DNA of 64,000 bases from Osedax frankpressi (Eukaryota; Annelida; Polychaeta; Sabellida; Siboglinidae), in contig OZ038313.1 in the NCBI GenBank assembly GCA_964035775.1, positions 1,550,001 through 1,614,000 on the forward strand, in the 5' to 3' direction. A model generated the notes under the pieces. It had not been told where the DNA came from. It did not search any database and saw nothing but the letters and a program-made list of their open reading frames with translations. Of this stretch, positions 35,901 through 49,012 are shown piece by piece (the stretch's first letter is position 1; each line of letters opens with the position of its first letter). A program made the translations under genes and the position numbers.

Positions 35901-38722
35901 AGTATGAAGTTATATTATACACTATAGATGTAGAGGACAAGTCTAATGTAATGGTATAGATACTGCAGTATGAAGTTAGATTATACACTATATATATAGA
36001 GGAGCTAGTCTAATGTAATGGTATAGATACTGTAGTATGAAGTTAGATTATACACTATAGATATAGAGGAGCTAGTCTAATGGTATAGATACTGTAGTAT
36101 GAAGTTAGATTATATACTATAGATATAGAGGACAAGTCTAATTGTATAGATACTATAGTATGAAGTTAGATTATACACTATAGATATAGAGGAGCTAGTC
36201 TAATGGTATAGATACTGTAGTATGAAGTTAGATTATACACTATAGATATAGAGGAGCTAGTCTAATGTAATGGTATAGATACTGTAGTATGAAGTTAGAT
36301 TATACACTATAGATATAGAGGACAAGTCTAATTGTATAGATACTATAGTATGAAGTTAGATTATACACTATAGATATAGAGGAGCTAGTCTAATGGTATA
36401 GATACTGTAGTATGAAGTTAGATTATACACTATAGATATAGAGGAGCTAGTCTAATGGTATAGATACTGTAGTATGAAGTTAGATTATACACTATAGATA
36501 TAGAGGACAAGTCTAATTGTATAGATACTATAGTATGAAGTTAGATTATACACTATAGATATAGATGAGCTAGTCTAATGGTATAGATACTGTAGTATGA
36601 AGTTAGATTATACACTATAGATATAGAGGACAAGTCTAATTGTATAGATACTATAGTATGAAGTTAGATTATACACTATAGATATAGAGGAGCTAGTCTA
36701 ATGTAATGGTATAGATACTGTAGTATGAAGTTAGATTATACACTATAGATATAGAGGAGCTAGTCTAATGGTATAGATACTGTAGTATGAAGTTAGATTA
36801 TACACTATAGATATAGAGGAGCTAGTCTAATGGTATAGATACTGTAGTATGAAGTTAGATTATACACTATAGATATAGAGGACAAGTCTAATTGTATAGA
36901 TACTATAGTATGAAGTTAGATTATACACTATAGATATAGATGAGCTAGTCTAATGGTATAGATACTGTAGTATGAAGTTAGATTATACACTATAGATATA
37001 GAGGACAAGTCTAATTGTATAGATACTATAGTATGAAGTTAGATTATACACTATAGATATAGAGGAGCTAGTCTAATGTAATGGTATAGATACTGTAGTA
37101 TGAAGTTAGATTATACACTATAGATATAGAGGAGCTAGTCTAATGTAATGGTATAGATACTGTAGTATGAAGTTAGATTATACACTATAGATATAGAGGA
37201 CAAGTCTAATTGTATAGATACTATAGTATGAAGTTAGATTATACACTATAGATATAGAGGAGCTAGTCTAATGTAATGGTATAGATACTGTAGTATGAAG
37301 TTAGATTATACACTATAGATATAGAGGACAAGTCTAATTGTATAGATACTATAGTATGAAGTTAGATTATACACTATAGATATAGAGGAGCTAGTCTAAT
37401 GTAATGGTATAGATACTGTAGTATGAAGTTAGATTATACACTATAGATATAGAGGAACTAGTCTAATATAATGGTATAGATACTGTAGTATGAAGTTAGA
37501 TTATACACTATAGATATAGAGGAGCTAGTCTAATGGTATAGATACTGTAGTATGAAGTTAGATTATACACTATATATATAGAGGAACTAGTCTAATGTAA
37601 TGGTATAGATACTGTAGTATGAAGTTAGATTATACACTATAGATATAGAGGAGCTAGTCTAATGTAATGGTATAGATACTGCAATATGAAGTTAGATTAT
37701 ACACTATAGATATAGAGGAACTAGTCTAATGTAATGGTATAGATACTGTAGTATAAAGTTAGATTATACACTATAGATATAGAGGAGCTAGTCTAATGGT
37801 ATAGATACTGTAGTATAAAGTTAGATTATACACTATAGATATAGAGGAACTAGTCTAATGTAATGGTATAGATACTGTAGTATAAAGTTAGATTATACAC
37901 TATAGATATAGAGGAACTAGTCTAATGTAATGGTATATATACTGTAGTATAAAGTTAGATTATACACTATAGATATAGAGGAGCTAGTCTAATGTAATGG
38001 TATAGATACTGTAGTATGAAGTTAGATTATACACTATAGATATAGAGGAGCTAGTCTAATGTAATGGTATAGATACTGTAGTATGAAGTTAGATTATACA
38101 CTATAGATATAGAGGAGCTAGTCTAATGTAATGGTATAGATACTGTAGTATGAAGATAGATTATACACTATAGATATAGAGGAGCTAGTCTAATGTAATG
38201 GTATAGATACTGTAGTATGAAGTTAGATTATACACTATAGATATAGAGGAGCTAGTCTAATGTAATGGTATAGATACTGTGGTATGAAGTTAGATTATAC
38301 ATTATAGATATAGAGGAGCTAGTCTAATGTAATGGTATAGATACTGCAGTATGAAGTTAGATTATACACTATAGATATAGAGGAGCTAGTCTAATGTAAT
38401 GGTATAGATACTGTAGTATTAAGTTAGATTATACACTATAGATATAGAGTAGCTAGTCTAATGGTATATATACTGTAGTATGAAGTTAGATTATACACTA
38501 TAGATATAGAGGAGCTAGTCTAATGTAATGGTATAGATACTGTAGTATGAAGTTAGATTATACACTATATTGATATAGAGGACAAGTCTAATGTAATGGT
38601 ATAGATACTGCAGTAAGAAGTTAGATTATACACTATATTGATATAGAGGACAAGTCTAATGGTATAGATACAGTAGTATGAAGTTAGATTATACACTATA
38701 TAGATATAGAGGACAAGTCTAA
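29910..38722. repeat. Satellite array 3, the largest, at the Kelch locus
   Basis: About 135 head-to-tail monomers of the same 61-67-base family as arrays 1 and 2. It enters mid-monomer at TTAGATTATACAC and exits through units with ACTATATTGATATAG or ACTATATAGATATAG insertions. A frequent local variant has TCTAATTGTATAGATACTAT and alternates with standard units. Array 3 lies less than 500 bases from the 3' end of the intact Kelch-like gene, on its 3' side. Confidence 0.97.
33480..38066. repeat. Higher-order duplication inside array 3 (about 2.77-kb shift)
   Basis: Rare variants recur exactly 2,766 bases apart: TACTGCAATATGAAG at 34,911 and 37,677, ACTAGTCTAATATAATGG at 34,691 and 37,457, and a run of units with AGTATAAAGTTAG from about 34,985 and 37,750. 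The matched segments are about 33,480-35,300 and 36,246-38,066. Unequal exchange or a replication slip of roughly 42 monomers explains this. Confidence 0.85.
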
Positions 38723-39215
38723 TATAATAGATTAGATACTATATCAAATACAGTTCTAATCAATAGTAAAACTTCTATACAAACATCTAATATATAATTT
38801 ATGTTTTATTATTTATATACTTTCATATGTAAACCAGTGACACATTTATCTTAATTCTGATTGGTTATTTTAATATTCAACATTCCAAAATAAAAAGTAA
38901 ATTTAAATTATTTGTTTTTTAATTAAACATTAATTAATTAATTATTTGCAATAGGAATTTCTAAAAATAGATTAATTCTGTTTAATATTATTTTAATTGG
39001 GAATTTATACAATATTTCTATTTAATTACATAAGGAATCTAATTTTAGAATAAATAAACTTTGTGTAATTAATTATATATAAATTATGCAGATAAGAATT
39101 TCACTAAATTATTGCATTACATAACAATGCTAAAGGAAATTTATTTTAAGTGCAAAAAAGAACAATTGAAGTAAAGTTTATTATTTATTGACACACATTA
39201 GATAATAATAATAAC
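38723..39215. other. Kelch gene 3' flank
   Basis: AT-rich spacer between the satellite and the Kelch stop codon. On the minus strand, AATAAA motifs (TTTATT read on plus at 39,177 and 39,183) lie about 35 bases past the stop, a plausible polyadenylation signal. The flank is copied at 29,113-29,425. Confidence 0.6.
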
Positions 39216-41050
39216 TCACACATGCATTAGGACTAAACGACGACAAGATACATTTTTATATAATAAAGATTTAATGTTATTGTCTAATGAAATAGAATAT
39301 ACATTATCACCTTCACATGTGTACAATAAACGTTTGTTTACATCAATAACAGAATTATAACAGTTAATATTTGTGTATACAGCATTATCAACAACTGACC
39401 ACTGGTCAGTTAAGATGTCATAACATTCACAGTCAGTTCTAATACCTCCATATACATAAATACAGTTACTCTCCAACATAGCTATATGCCAATATCTATT
39501 GTTTAATAAAGGAGATAAAGTCTGCCATGTGCCATTCCTATAACGTATTACTTTATTAACATTATTACCACCAATAACATAAATGTCATCTCCATCTACT
39601 ACAGTTGTATGCAGACCTACATCATAAGGTAAACTTTGACCTTTACTCCATGAGTCATTAGCTATGTCATAATATCTCACTTCATTACTACAGCTCCTAT
39701 TACTCCTCAAGCCTCCAATAACAACTAATCTACCATCTGATGTTTCATTAACAGTTGGTAACCAGTCAAAGTAATAGTTTGTTGGGTAACTACACACAAC
39801 TACTTCTTTAGTGGCATTGTTATATTTATACATTTTACCTTCACTAAATGATAAGATAAATAACAATTGTTTAGTTGTATAGATTACATTAATAACTTTA
39901 CCAAAGTTATATTGCACTAGTCTCTCTTTAGTGGCAGTGTTGTATATGCCATCATCTGACACATGGCATAGAGACTTAGAACTAGACTTAATGGCTCCAG
40001 GCACTTCTCTAGGCACTTCTATAGCATTGATTCTCTCTACAGTATACTGTCTAATTAAACCCTTGGTACATTCATCATTTAAAATAGAGATTTTTATGTG
40101 TAATTGTTGTAAGAGTTTGTCTAACAATGGAACATTTGTATTAATAGATTTATTTTCTAACATCATATTTTTACTACACAGACTACAATCTATAAGTTCT
40201 AACAATGAGTTGGCATGCGTTAGTCTATCTTCTACATCATATAGTACCCACATTACTACACACTTTACTATAGCGTACTCATCCCTAGCATTTAATTCTC
40301 TATTACTTATTATAGTTAATAATTGTGTAAATGGAGTCCGCAGAAACACATACTTCTCTAGAGTTTCTGTGTACACAGACTCTAGCTGAGACTTTACTTT
40401 CAGAAGAATCTCTTCTGGAGATATCCCCATCTCATAAGTGTAAATATACTCCAGCAAAGGAGACGAGGGGTTCGTTGGTAGATATTCGCAAATGAATTCA
40501 TTGCATCTCTTTACTATAGCATCTACCTGCATTCACATTAATTGTAGTGTTAGTTGTATGCAAATATAACTTTATATCATTAATAAATCATTAATTAGTT
40601 AATTTGATAATTTCAACTACTGCTATTATCTGTATTATTAAGTAAAGTGTTACTTATCATTGTATTAAATCTCAATTACTTATTTATTAATTAATAAAAG
40701 TTAAATAGTTAACAAGAAATTAATAATAAATTTAAAATTAATTATAATAACTACTAATTAAGTAATTTTAATGTAAAAAGAAAGATAACGAGTTATTATT
40801 AGATTTTAATAAATACAATGCATTCCTTAACAAGTAAATATTAAACCTGTAAATAATGCGAGATTTCCATCACACCAGCAAAGTTATCTTTATTAATCTG
40901 GATTTCTTCAGAATAGAAGTAGTCTAAGACAAGCTGGAACATGTCTTTATTGTAATCTAATGTTACTCTTTGTTCAGCTGACTCCTTCATCGGAGTGAGA
41001 AACATAGTTTTAAAGTATTGACTGCTAGCAGCCAACACATTTCTGTGAAC
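39216..41050 (-). CDS. Kelch-like protein (BTB part, BACK, Kelch repeats), 5' exon missing
   Basis: Two exons are supported: 41,050-40,847 and 40,526-39,216, with a 320-base GT-AG intron in phase 0. The first exon opens after an AAACAG acceptor with VHRNVLAASSQYFKTMF, the middle and end of a BTB domain, through EISHYLQ. The second continues VDAIVKRCNEF into a BACK domain (about 150 residues) and then Kelch repeats with three clear GG pairs (VIGGLRS, VIGGNNVN, VYGGIRTD) and a decayed last one. Full-length relatives are substrate adaptors for Cullin-3 ubiquitin ligases; BTB binds Cullin-3 and the Kelch propeller binds the substrate. Fewer repeats than the usual five or six are recognisable. The ATG at 40,532 lies in the intron and is not a start. 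The exon with the start of the BTB domain was not found upstream. Confidence 0.85.
40527..40846 (-). other. Intron of the Kelch-like gene
   Basis: It begins GTTTAATA after CAG at 40,847 and ends ATGCAG before GTAGATGC at 40,526. Joining the exons gives EISHYLQ-VDAIVKRC, the expected junction at the end of a BTB domain. Its content is AT-rich without other signal. Confidence 0.85.
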
Positions 41051-43800
41051 CTGTTTATATGATGTAATAGAAGTTAGATCAATAATTAATAAAATTTGGG
41101 ATCAATGTAAAATTAATCATGAATTAATATTCGTATTTAATTTTATTAAATACAATATTTAATTATTATCTTATCAACATTTTGTAATTACTTTATAGGG
41201 TATTAAGATAGAGTTTTAATCTTATAGCGTAAGTGCAACATATATGTATTTAATATATTATTACATTACACATTATGATGTAATGTTGTATAATTTACTA
41301 TAAGGGTTGATCTAATACAGCTTATTAGTATACATCTATTATATGTTATTATTGTGGGATGGGGAGAGTTGTGGTATTCACTGTTCTACAATATACAGTT
41401 TAAAATATAATAATTATCACATTTCAATTACTGAGTAACTGAACTTTGATCTTAGGAATTTATTCTATTTATAACTCTTGTTTTTATTGTTTATGTAATA
41501 AAATGTATATAGAAATTACTGTATTGCAATATTACCATGGAATATAAAACTAAATTATTAAAATATTATATATGTCATATTCTCTATACTTTATAGAATA
41601 TCATTTATTAGTTATATATACAAATCAATATCAAGGGTTCCGATAATAAAAACATAATTATTTTATAAACATATATATATATAATATATATAGTAAATAA
41701 TTAAATTAAAATATTCAATATATTATAATTATTTATAGTATATGTTACTAGATATTGTGTATAACTATAACTATATATATATATATCACATGTACCAGTA
41801 TATGTATATTTTAGCTAGATATATAATTAATATATGTTAGTGAGTTCAACGCAATCATATAAACTACATGAATTGTAATGTCATGTGCAATTTGCCATAT
41901 TTCATCGACTGTATTGAGGTTATTTCACCGAAGGAAGATATATATCAACTACTGAATGTAACAGTATTTTACTAACAGAATGGTATTAAATATCAAGTAC
42001 AATATTAAATATAATTTTTACAAGTTAATTTATTAAATATATTGTTATTATAACGTACTGCTTTAATATTTGTGATTCTGCTTCTCGAATACCAATAATC
42101 AAATTGTAATTAAAACATTTAAAATAATGAATTCAACTTGTAAAATATACAAAATCTATAATAAAATTAACATCGATAAAAATTATGTAAAAATCTATAC
42201 ATGAAATAATTTGAATTTAAAATAACAATGCAATAAATGAAATTATCACATTTAATATTGTTTAAAATATATATATTATGATAGATAATGTTTAACATTA
42301 TTATTAATAATTATAGTAATATACTGAGTAACAGAACTTTGATCTTAGGAATTTATTTTATTAATAATTAAATGTTTTTATTGTTTATGTAATATTAATG
42401 TATATAGAAATTACTGTATAAAACTAAATTATTTAAATATTATATATGTCATATTCTATACTTTATAGAATATCATTTATGAGTTATAATGTAATAATTT
42501 GTTTTTCAAATTATTCATATCAATGCAAAAATGAAATAAAAAAATGTAATATTGATTAAAATATATATATTATGATGGATAATGTTTAACATTACTATTA
42601 ATAATTATAGTAATACAATAGTTAAAATGTATTTACAATAACAATTTGTAGCATTTGTGAAATTGTAAAGATGATTATCAGATAGCCACTGGGTACATTA
42701 GTGTATACGGGTAGATTCATTTAGTTACATTAGTAGGGAGTAATATTTTACTTATCCAGTGAAATGTAATCAATTGGTCTAGTTCCCACTCCCCGGACAC
42801 ATTTCTTACAGATTGTGTTACAATTTAGAAGATATGCCTTCTATATCACTATAATCATATTAATAAACAATGTGTAAGATACTATATAGTGGATAACATC
42901 AAAGGCGGAGGATTACGATGTTAAATTAATGAACAGATTCGCAATAAAAAGAGAAAAGTAGTTATTTGATGAAGTATTTACCTTTAACTAGTTATATTAT
43001 AAAGGTAAATATACTCCATAAGATAATGATTATTGTAATATATCGAGATGGGTAAATTTAATATTAGACTTATTTGGAAGGCAGTTATTCTATCCATCAT
43101 AATTTCTTGGTATAAAGTGAATATTTAATTTCTAATTATTATTTATATTACATCAATATTTAATAATTTCTTACTTTAGATAATTGTAGAGAATCAGTTC
43201 ATTATTTTACATAGTAATCTTCAATGCTTTGTTGTTAGCTAAATATAGTAAACTACAGTGACACTAAAGTATTTGATGTAGGCGAGGTGATATAATAATC
43301 CCATATGGTATTAATAAGAGTGAAGTCTAACTTTGACCTTTAAACTAGATCTTACCTCCGCAATAGAAAGTAATGGCTAATTAATTTAACCCTTTACCAA
43401 ATGTTGAAAACCTTCTATGCTACTGAAAAACCACATGTCTAATACATTTTAATAAAATCAAGTAATATTAAACTAATTAAAACTATATTTACTTTATTCA
43501 AATTTAATAATCAATTCAATATCTGTAATATAAATTTAATTATAAATAAGAAAATAACATAAAACAATAGCCAGATAATTTTATTTATTGTGTAAACTGT
43601 TTTAGTATAAGATTTTATATTAAAAAAAATAATAATAAAATGATTAAATGATGTATTTTATAAATTAAATTTCTTGTTTTAAAATTGTATCATTGTTTAT
43701 CTCAGATATTGTTTTTATCATATGACCCAACATTCATAAAAGTTAATAAATAATTCCTAGAAAAATGCTATTTAAATAAATTTAATTTATTAAGGTCTGG
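41051..43800. other. AT-rich DNA upstream of the Kelch BTB exon
   Basis: This should contain the first BTB exon, but I could not recognise it. A segment of about 150 bases is repeated at 41,437-41,600 and 42,322-42,490 (shared GAACTTTGATCTTAGGAATT). A second short pair lies at 42,262-42,310 and 42,558-42,612 (shared GATAATGTTTAACATTA). The patch at 42,660-42,850 is more complex, with no usable frame. Confidence 0.5.
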
Positions 43801-44792
43801 TGTAACCTTCGTTATTAATTTTTTTACAAAATATTTTTATTATAAAATATTATAAAATTTACTGAATTATTTTCAAAATGATGTATAACTTGTTTTATAA
43901 AAGTAACTATAAGAGCATCAAATATGTATTTTAAACATATGGCTGTCAAAAAATAATGTTTATTATTTTATTAATTTGTAAAATATTTTCATATGGGTTT
44001 GTAAATTTTTTACAACTGCCTTCATTCTAATGTCGGCATTCTCATCAGCAAGCATTGCCAGTAAAACATTTTCAGAGTGAGCAAAAAAACTATTTCGATT
44101 TAAAGAATTCTTTACAATATTAAACATATTTATATCATAATCTCTAATCGATTTTATAATATAAAATACATTTTTAGTACCATCAGTACAAAGAGGATTA
44201 TTTTTTATGGTAAACCATCCCTGTTATGTTTCTCAAAGAATTTTTTTTTTTCATTTCAAAATTTTGTTTGTGATTAAATTTTGATAATTCCTTATTATTA
44301 GTCAATAATCTTGTAAATTTTATTTGTATGCTCGTAAAGGGCACATTTGGAATACCAGCTTCTTCCCAAATTAATAGTAGATCTTGAATTGTTTGTTTCG
44401 AATTTGAATTAAATTCAAGATATTGACAATATAATTCAATACTTGTAGGGAGCTTTGTTCTCGTATACTTTTTGGCAACAAAAGCATCATAGAAAGGAGT
44501 TTGTTTTCGAGTTGTAGGAGGCATGTTGAATCGTTGAAGGCATATATTAAAATGAAATATAACAAACATATTTTCAAAATATTAATTTCGCGAAATATTT
44601 ATTTATGTTTTAAGTTTGTTTATTGTTTTCGCGCATGAGTAGTTCATTTCCGTTTTTAAAAAATATTTAAATATTTTCAATGAAATGAAATAATTTTATT
44701 AAAAATGATTAAACACGTATTTAATTAATTATATCATTGATTATACCCTAAAAGTATATTTGGATTTCATTATAAGCGAACCACCCTAATGT
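43800..44792 (-). mobile_element. DNA transposon B, remnant of the same family as transposon A
   Basis: The right end, read inward on minus, is AGGGTGGTTCGCTTAT, similar to the AGGGTGGATCACTTT end of element A. The junction at about 44,792 is where the inverted arm begins. The left end is unclear; GGTGTAACCTTCGTTAT near 43,799 is a possible degenerate partner. It contains the coding remnant at 43,975-44,530. Confidence 0.6.
43975..44530 (-). pseudogene. Transposon-associated protein, N-terminal and middle part
   Basis: It starts at ATG 44,530 and reads KQTPFYDAFVAKKYTRTKLP, then LLLIWEEAGIPNVPFTSIQI, colinear with the product in transposon A. After a frameshift in an A-run near 44,240 a second frame reads DGWFTIKNN and, at about 44,075-43,990, FFAHSENVLLAMLADENADI. 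Relatives I recall have this HPEN-x-LL-AML module in their middle. The N-terminal region is thus followed here by a middle segment, whereas element A kept the C-terminal end. A stop follows FYKLIK. Confidence 0.6.
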
Positions 44793-45035
44793 ACATACTT
44801 TAATTAAATATAAACATTAGTAAAATAATATTATGTAAATTTAAACAGATAATTAAAATAATTTTTTTTTACATTTTTGATAATTCCGAAATGTATTGTT
44901 TTTAATTATAAAATATACTATAATATGTATATTTATGTTTTATTTAATTTTCTTGATACTTTTATATTCATTATATTAATATTTACCAAGTAAAAAGATA
45001 TTTTATTGACCATAGTAAAAAATGAATATTATATA
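44793..45035 (+). repeat. Inverted-duplication arm, right
   Basis: Partner of the arm at 23,765-24,008 in reverse orientation. It lies between transposon B and the start of block 2. The left arm continues uninterrupted past the point where transposon B sits here, so it serves as an empty-site reference on that side. Confidence 0.8.
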
Positions 45036-45094
45036 TTTAGAAGATATGTCCTGATGTCACTCTTTATATAGTATTGTTTTTATGATATTCACCA

Positions 45095-47402
45095 TATTTT
45101 CAATATAGAATTGGTATTACTTAATATTATGAGCTCACTCTCTATTGTTTATTTCTATTTTATAACTCTTTTACCAAATATACTCATTTAATAATTTAAG
45201 AAAATCAAAAATGGTTATTAATTTATAATTGTAAAAACCTCGATAGATTCAGATCTATTTACAATCTTAAAATCAGTCAGGATTCCCTCCTTCTGCATGC
45301 ATTTCAAACTAGCAAGAATTGTGTGAGACTGGGTATTCATTCTATAAACAATCGTTTAATGTTTAACTTTGAAAGAAAAAATATATATACGTGTTTAAAT
45401 TAAATGCAAGAATCGTATTAACTTGATATGCCGTATTCGCTGACTTATTGAAATAAAATACGTTATATTAATCGTATCAATTACGTTTTACGCCGAGTTC
45501 AAATTATGTAGCGTATTTTCAAGACCACTTTAATCTAATTCAGTGAAATAAACTAATACATTGGTCCATTTAAATCTTGCATCTAGTTATATTGAATTAT
45601 TCGCATATATAATGTAACTGCCGTGTGAAACTTTATATAAATGCATGCGTATCATATTATAATTATAACATATATTGGATATATAATTAGATATATAATG
45701 GTCGTGAAAATACGCTGCATAATTTGAACTAGCCGTAAATCGTACTTGATCTAAATTAGGCATATTTTATCAATTTTAAAAATGTTAAATTTTATAAAAT
45801 TATTTAAATATAAATAGAAATATTGTAATATAAGTATACTATTTAATGTTAAAATATAAAGTAAAACAATGATTCTACTAATATTTTTATAATGTTAAAA
45901 TGTTACCTTGTATTTGGGTAAATATAGATGTTAATAAAATAAGAGAAGAACTAGAAGAACAAGTTAAATCGAAGTGAAATTCTAATTTATATCCGGATTC
46001 AAATGAAATAGAAGCAATAGAAGAGGAAATAGAAATGTATTATTAATATAGGATAATTTAGGATTTTATTATAAATATTGTATAATAATATCTATTCACG
46101 GTTATAGATAAAAATTCCTTATTATACAAGATTATCACTTATTTGTTAACCTTCATATGATTTAATAGAAGTTAAATGAAAAAACAATAGTTACTTATAT
46201 GGTCAATTTAAGGGATCAATAATTTACATTTAGAACACTGAAAATATAATTTTATTGTTATATAAATTAGAACAATTTTATTTATTATTTGTTCATTTAT
46301 TATAAACAAATTGTAATTACTTTACATAAGAAACTCAGGACTATATAGTATTGTTCGCACTGATTCGTGCATTACATTGTACTTACAATAATTGATTTAT
46401 CCTATTCATTTTAATTAAATTTGAAAAGTACAAGTTATTATATAATATATCTTGTTTCCGAACTTCAACATAAGCATTTAATATAAGTACTATAACATAC
46501 AAATTTAATATTAAAATTAATTATAATAAAGTATTATAACATTTCCAATCATAATCCATTTCTTTATTATGGAGACGTGAGTTCATAATCTGTAAGGTTT
46601 TCAATTGTTAATAGTTTATTATATACATATCTTAAACAAAGTATTTATAATAATAAGTATACTTATAATTATAAGTTCCAATAATATTCATAAGTAAATA
46701 ATATATAACACAATAACACTTATGTTTTATAACACTTATAAAAACACAATATAACTGACAGTTTAACAGCTATATTGCATTATCTAATGTATTTGGGAAT
46801 ATGATCAAAGTAATAATAATGAACAAAATAAAACATATTGTTATTAAATATTGATTTTATAATTCTGTCAAGATTAGCAAGTTGTTTTATTATAGAGTTA
46901 ATAATAAGCTGTTGTGAAGTCAGGTAAATATGAATGCATTATCTAGTAGTAGAGTTGTTTTAAGTATCAGTGATTTCCTTATTTTACATATGTTATAAAG
47001 TCTCACGTCTAGTTATTTCATTAATATGTTTAGTCATCATTAATAATGTTATGTATTTAGGTTTGTCCTGAGTTATTATTAGTATATTATAAAATAAATA
47101 TAGAGAAAGTTAATAAGTGTATGTGAAATATTATTTAGTGTTGTTTTAATTTCATTGTTGCGTGATTCCTTTCATTTTATAGTTTGCGGTCTCACAGTAA
47201 GAGTGACTATAAAGTCCAAAAATGTGAATTATATAATGTGTAGTGCCGTATGAACTTAGAACGCTATGTAAATGAAGATACTCATGCAAGAATTTATGGT
47301 AATATAATGAATATGTATATCGTGCATATGCAGTGTAAAGTGTGTTTTACGCCCAAAAGGATTAATCGCAATGACATCGTTATTAGAAAAATTGACTTTT
47401 AA
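45095..47402. other. AT-rich DNA, copy of 1-2285
   Basis: No gene is seen. The frame equivalent to 2,043-2,285 is interrupted here, arguing against a shared gene. A small insertion (about 30 bases near 47,031-47,060) separates the copies. Confidence 0.45.
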
Positions 47403-47623
47403 GAAAGAATAGCTGTTCCTCTAGAGGATACAATTAATCTTACACAATCTGGACACGAAACTTACCAAATAATTTTAAATTGCAGTAATAGAGGTAATGA
47501 AATGTTGGTAGATCTCAGTGGATATCTATACTCCAAGAATACTGAGTCCCTGCATATAACAATCCACTGGAGATGCAAATACTTCAATGTTACGAGCTGC
47601 AAAAGTTGGGATGAATCGTTTAC
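47403..47623 (+). pseudogene. FLYWCH zinc-finger exon remnant (block 2)
   Basis: Reads LNCSNRGNEMLVDLSGYLYS and HWRCKYFNVTSC, slightly closer to the FLYWCH pattern than block 1 (S-G-Y-x-Y), ending at the same GTAAGTAT donor. Downstream (about 47,757-47,910) a frame beginning GANGHTNETN stays open here for over 45 codons, where block 1 is broken by a base loss. The H could be the final FLYWCH ligand. No splice phase joins the two parts cleanly, so I treat it as decayed. Confidence 0.55.
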
Positions 47624-48177
47624 GTAAGTATAGCTGATCGCAAAGTAAGAAATCATATTTAATAGTTATGAATTTGCTAAATTAATATATTTATTAAAAC
47701 TATTTCAGATAATTTATATGGAGTAACCCTGAAGTCAAAGCTGAATTCAGTCGGGAGCAAACGGCCACACGAATGAAACCAATATTATTGAAAATACCTT
47801 GGCAGAATATAATATGATTGCTGCACATGATGACAAAAATGATTTTTCCTGTCAATTTAATACATTACAATCTCAGGAAAAGAATGTGAAAACATACCTT
47901 ATCATTTTCTTTTACATGAACATTACATAAACCCAATAAAATATGATATGTGTTGTCATGACGATATGTAGACAAAGGATTGTGATATTTATGACGATTT
48001 TTTAGAAAAGTCTTTTTGAAACTATATTCACGTGCTGGTACTTTCATATTTGTAAAAAATACATTTACAGTTATATTAATAAATATTGTTATCGTTGTAT
48101 TTATTGGCTTATTAGACAAGATTGGAGAGTAAGATTATATGATTTACTTATTTAATTGATAGTAAATAACATCTTTT

Positions 48178-48227
<50 letters not shown>

Positions 48228-49012
48228 AACCTGTCTCTCTAACAGAACTAGTGTATTTTCGAACATCTCAATAACATCGTTTACTTGTTGAACAAACAGA
48301 TTTATATACATTATATTATAAAATCATTACTATATAACTATGTTTACTCTGTCGAATAAGTATTTATAGTAGTCATATCAATATTACCCATAAAATACCT
48401 CGAGGTATAAATAGTTATATATATATATATAGATCTATATTATACATACCAATTTCTATAATGAGCTTTTTTTTATACACATCAAATTTTATAATACACA
48501 TCAAAATTTATTTGTAATTTATATTTTTTATATTTACTATACATTTTTTAATTCCTGGTATATAACATTAACTATGACATTATTATCTTATATATGTATT
48601 CATAGAAATGTATATATACTAAATACAATATTTCAAAGTATATAATATCGCTATAGCTGAATTATGTAAGATTAAGCAATGTTAGAATACCTCGCTAGTT
48701 AATTAGTGTCGCATATTCTTCTTACCTTGATTCAGTAAATATACTACCAACAATAGACACATTTCCTCTAATAACGAACTCGAAGAAATTGTTAATAGAA
48801 CGTAAATTTGGTACTAGTAAAAACAAAGAGGACTTTGATACATTAATCTAATCAGTAAGTAAATTAATATCAGTTGAAGGAAATAAACTTTAAAAAGGAA
48901 CTAACGGTAGATGACTCTCCCACGATAACTAGAATTATAAGTTCAAACTAGGTTAATAAACCATTGTAGTACTTAGTAGTCATTTTATACCATCTCTGTC
49001 ACACGATCTTAG
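47624..49012. other. AT-rich DNA with an (AT)n tract, copy of 2507-4025
   Basis: The (AT)n tract spans about 48,180-48,223, slightly longer than in block 1. About 130 bases present in block 1 are missing at 48,965. No gene is recognised. Confidence 0.4.

Noticed and set aside
39216-40532. 438-residue Kelch protein starting at ATG 40,532
   Set aside because: That ATG lies upstream of the GCAG acceptor at 40,527; the real frame enters from the BTB exon at 40,847-41,050.
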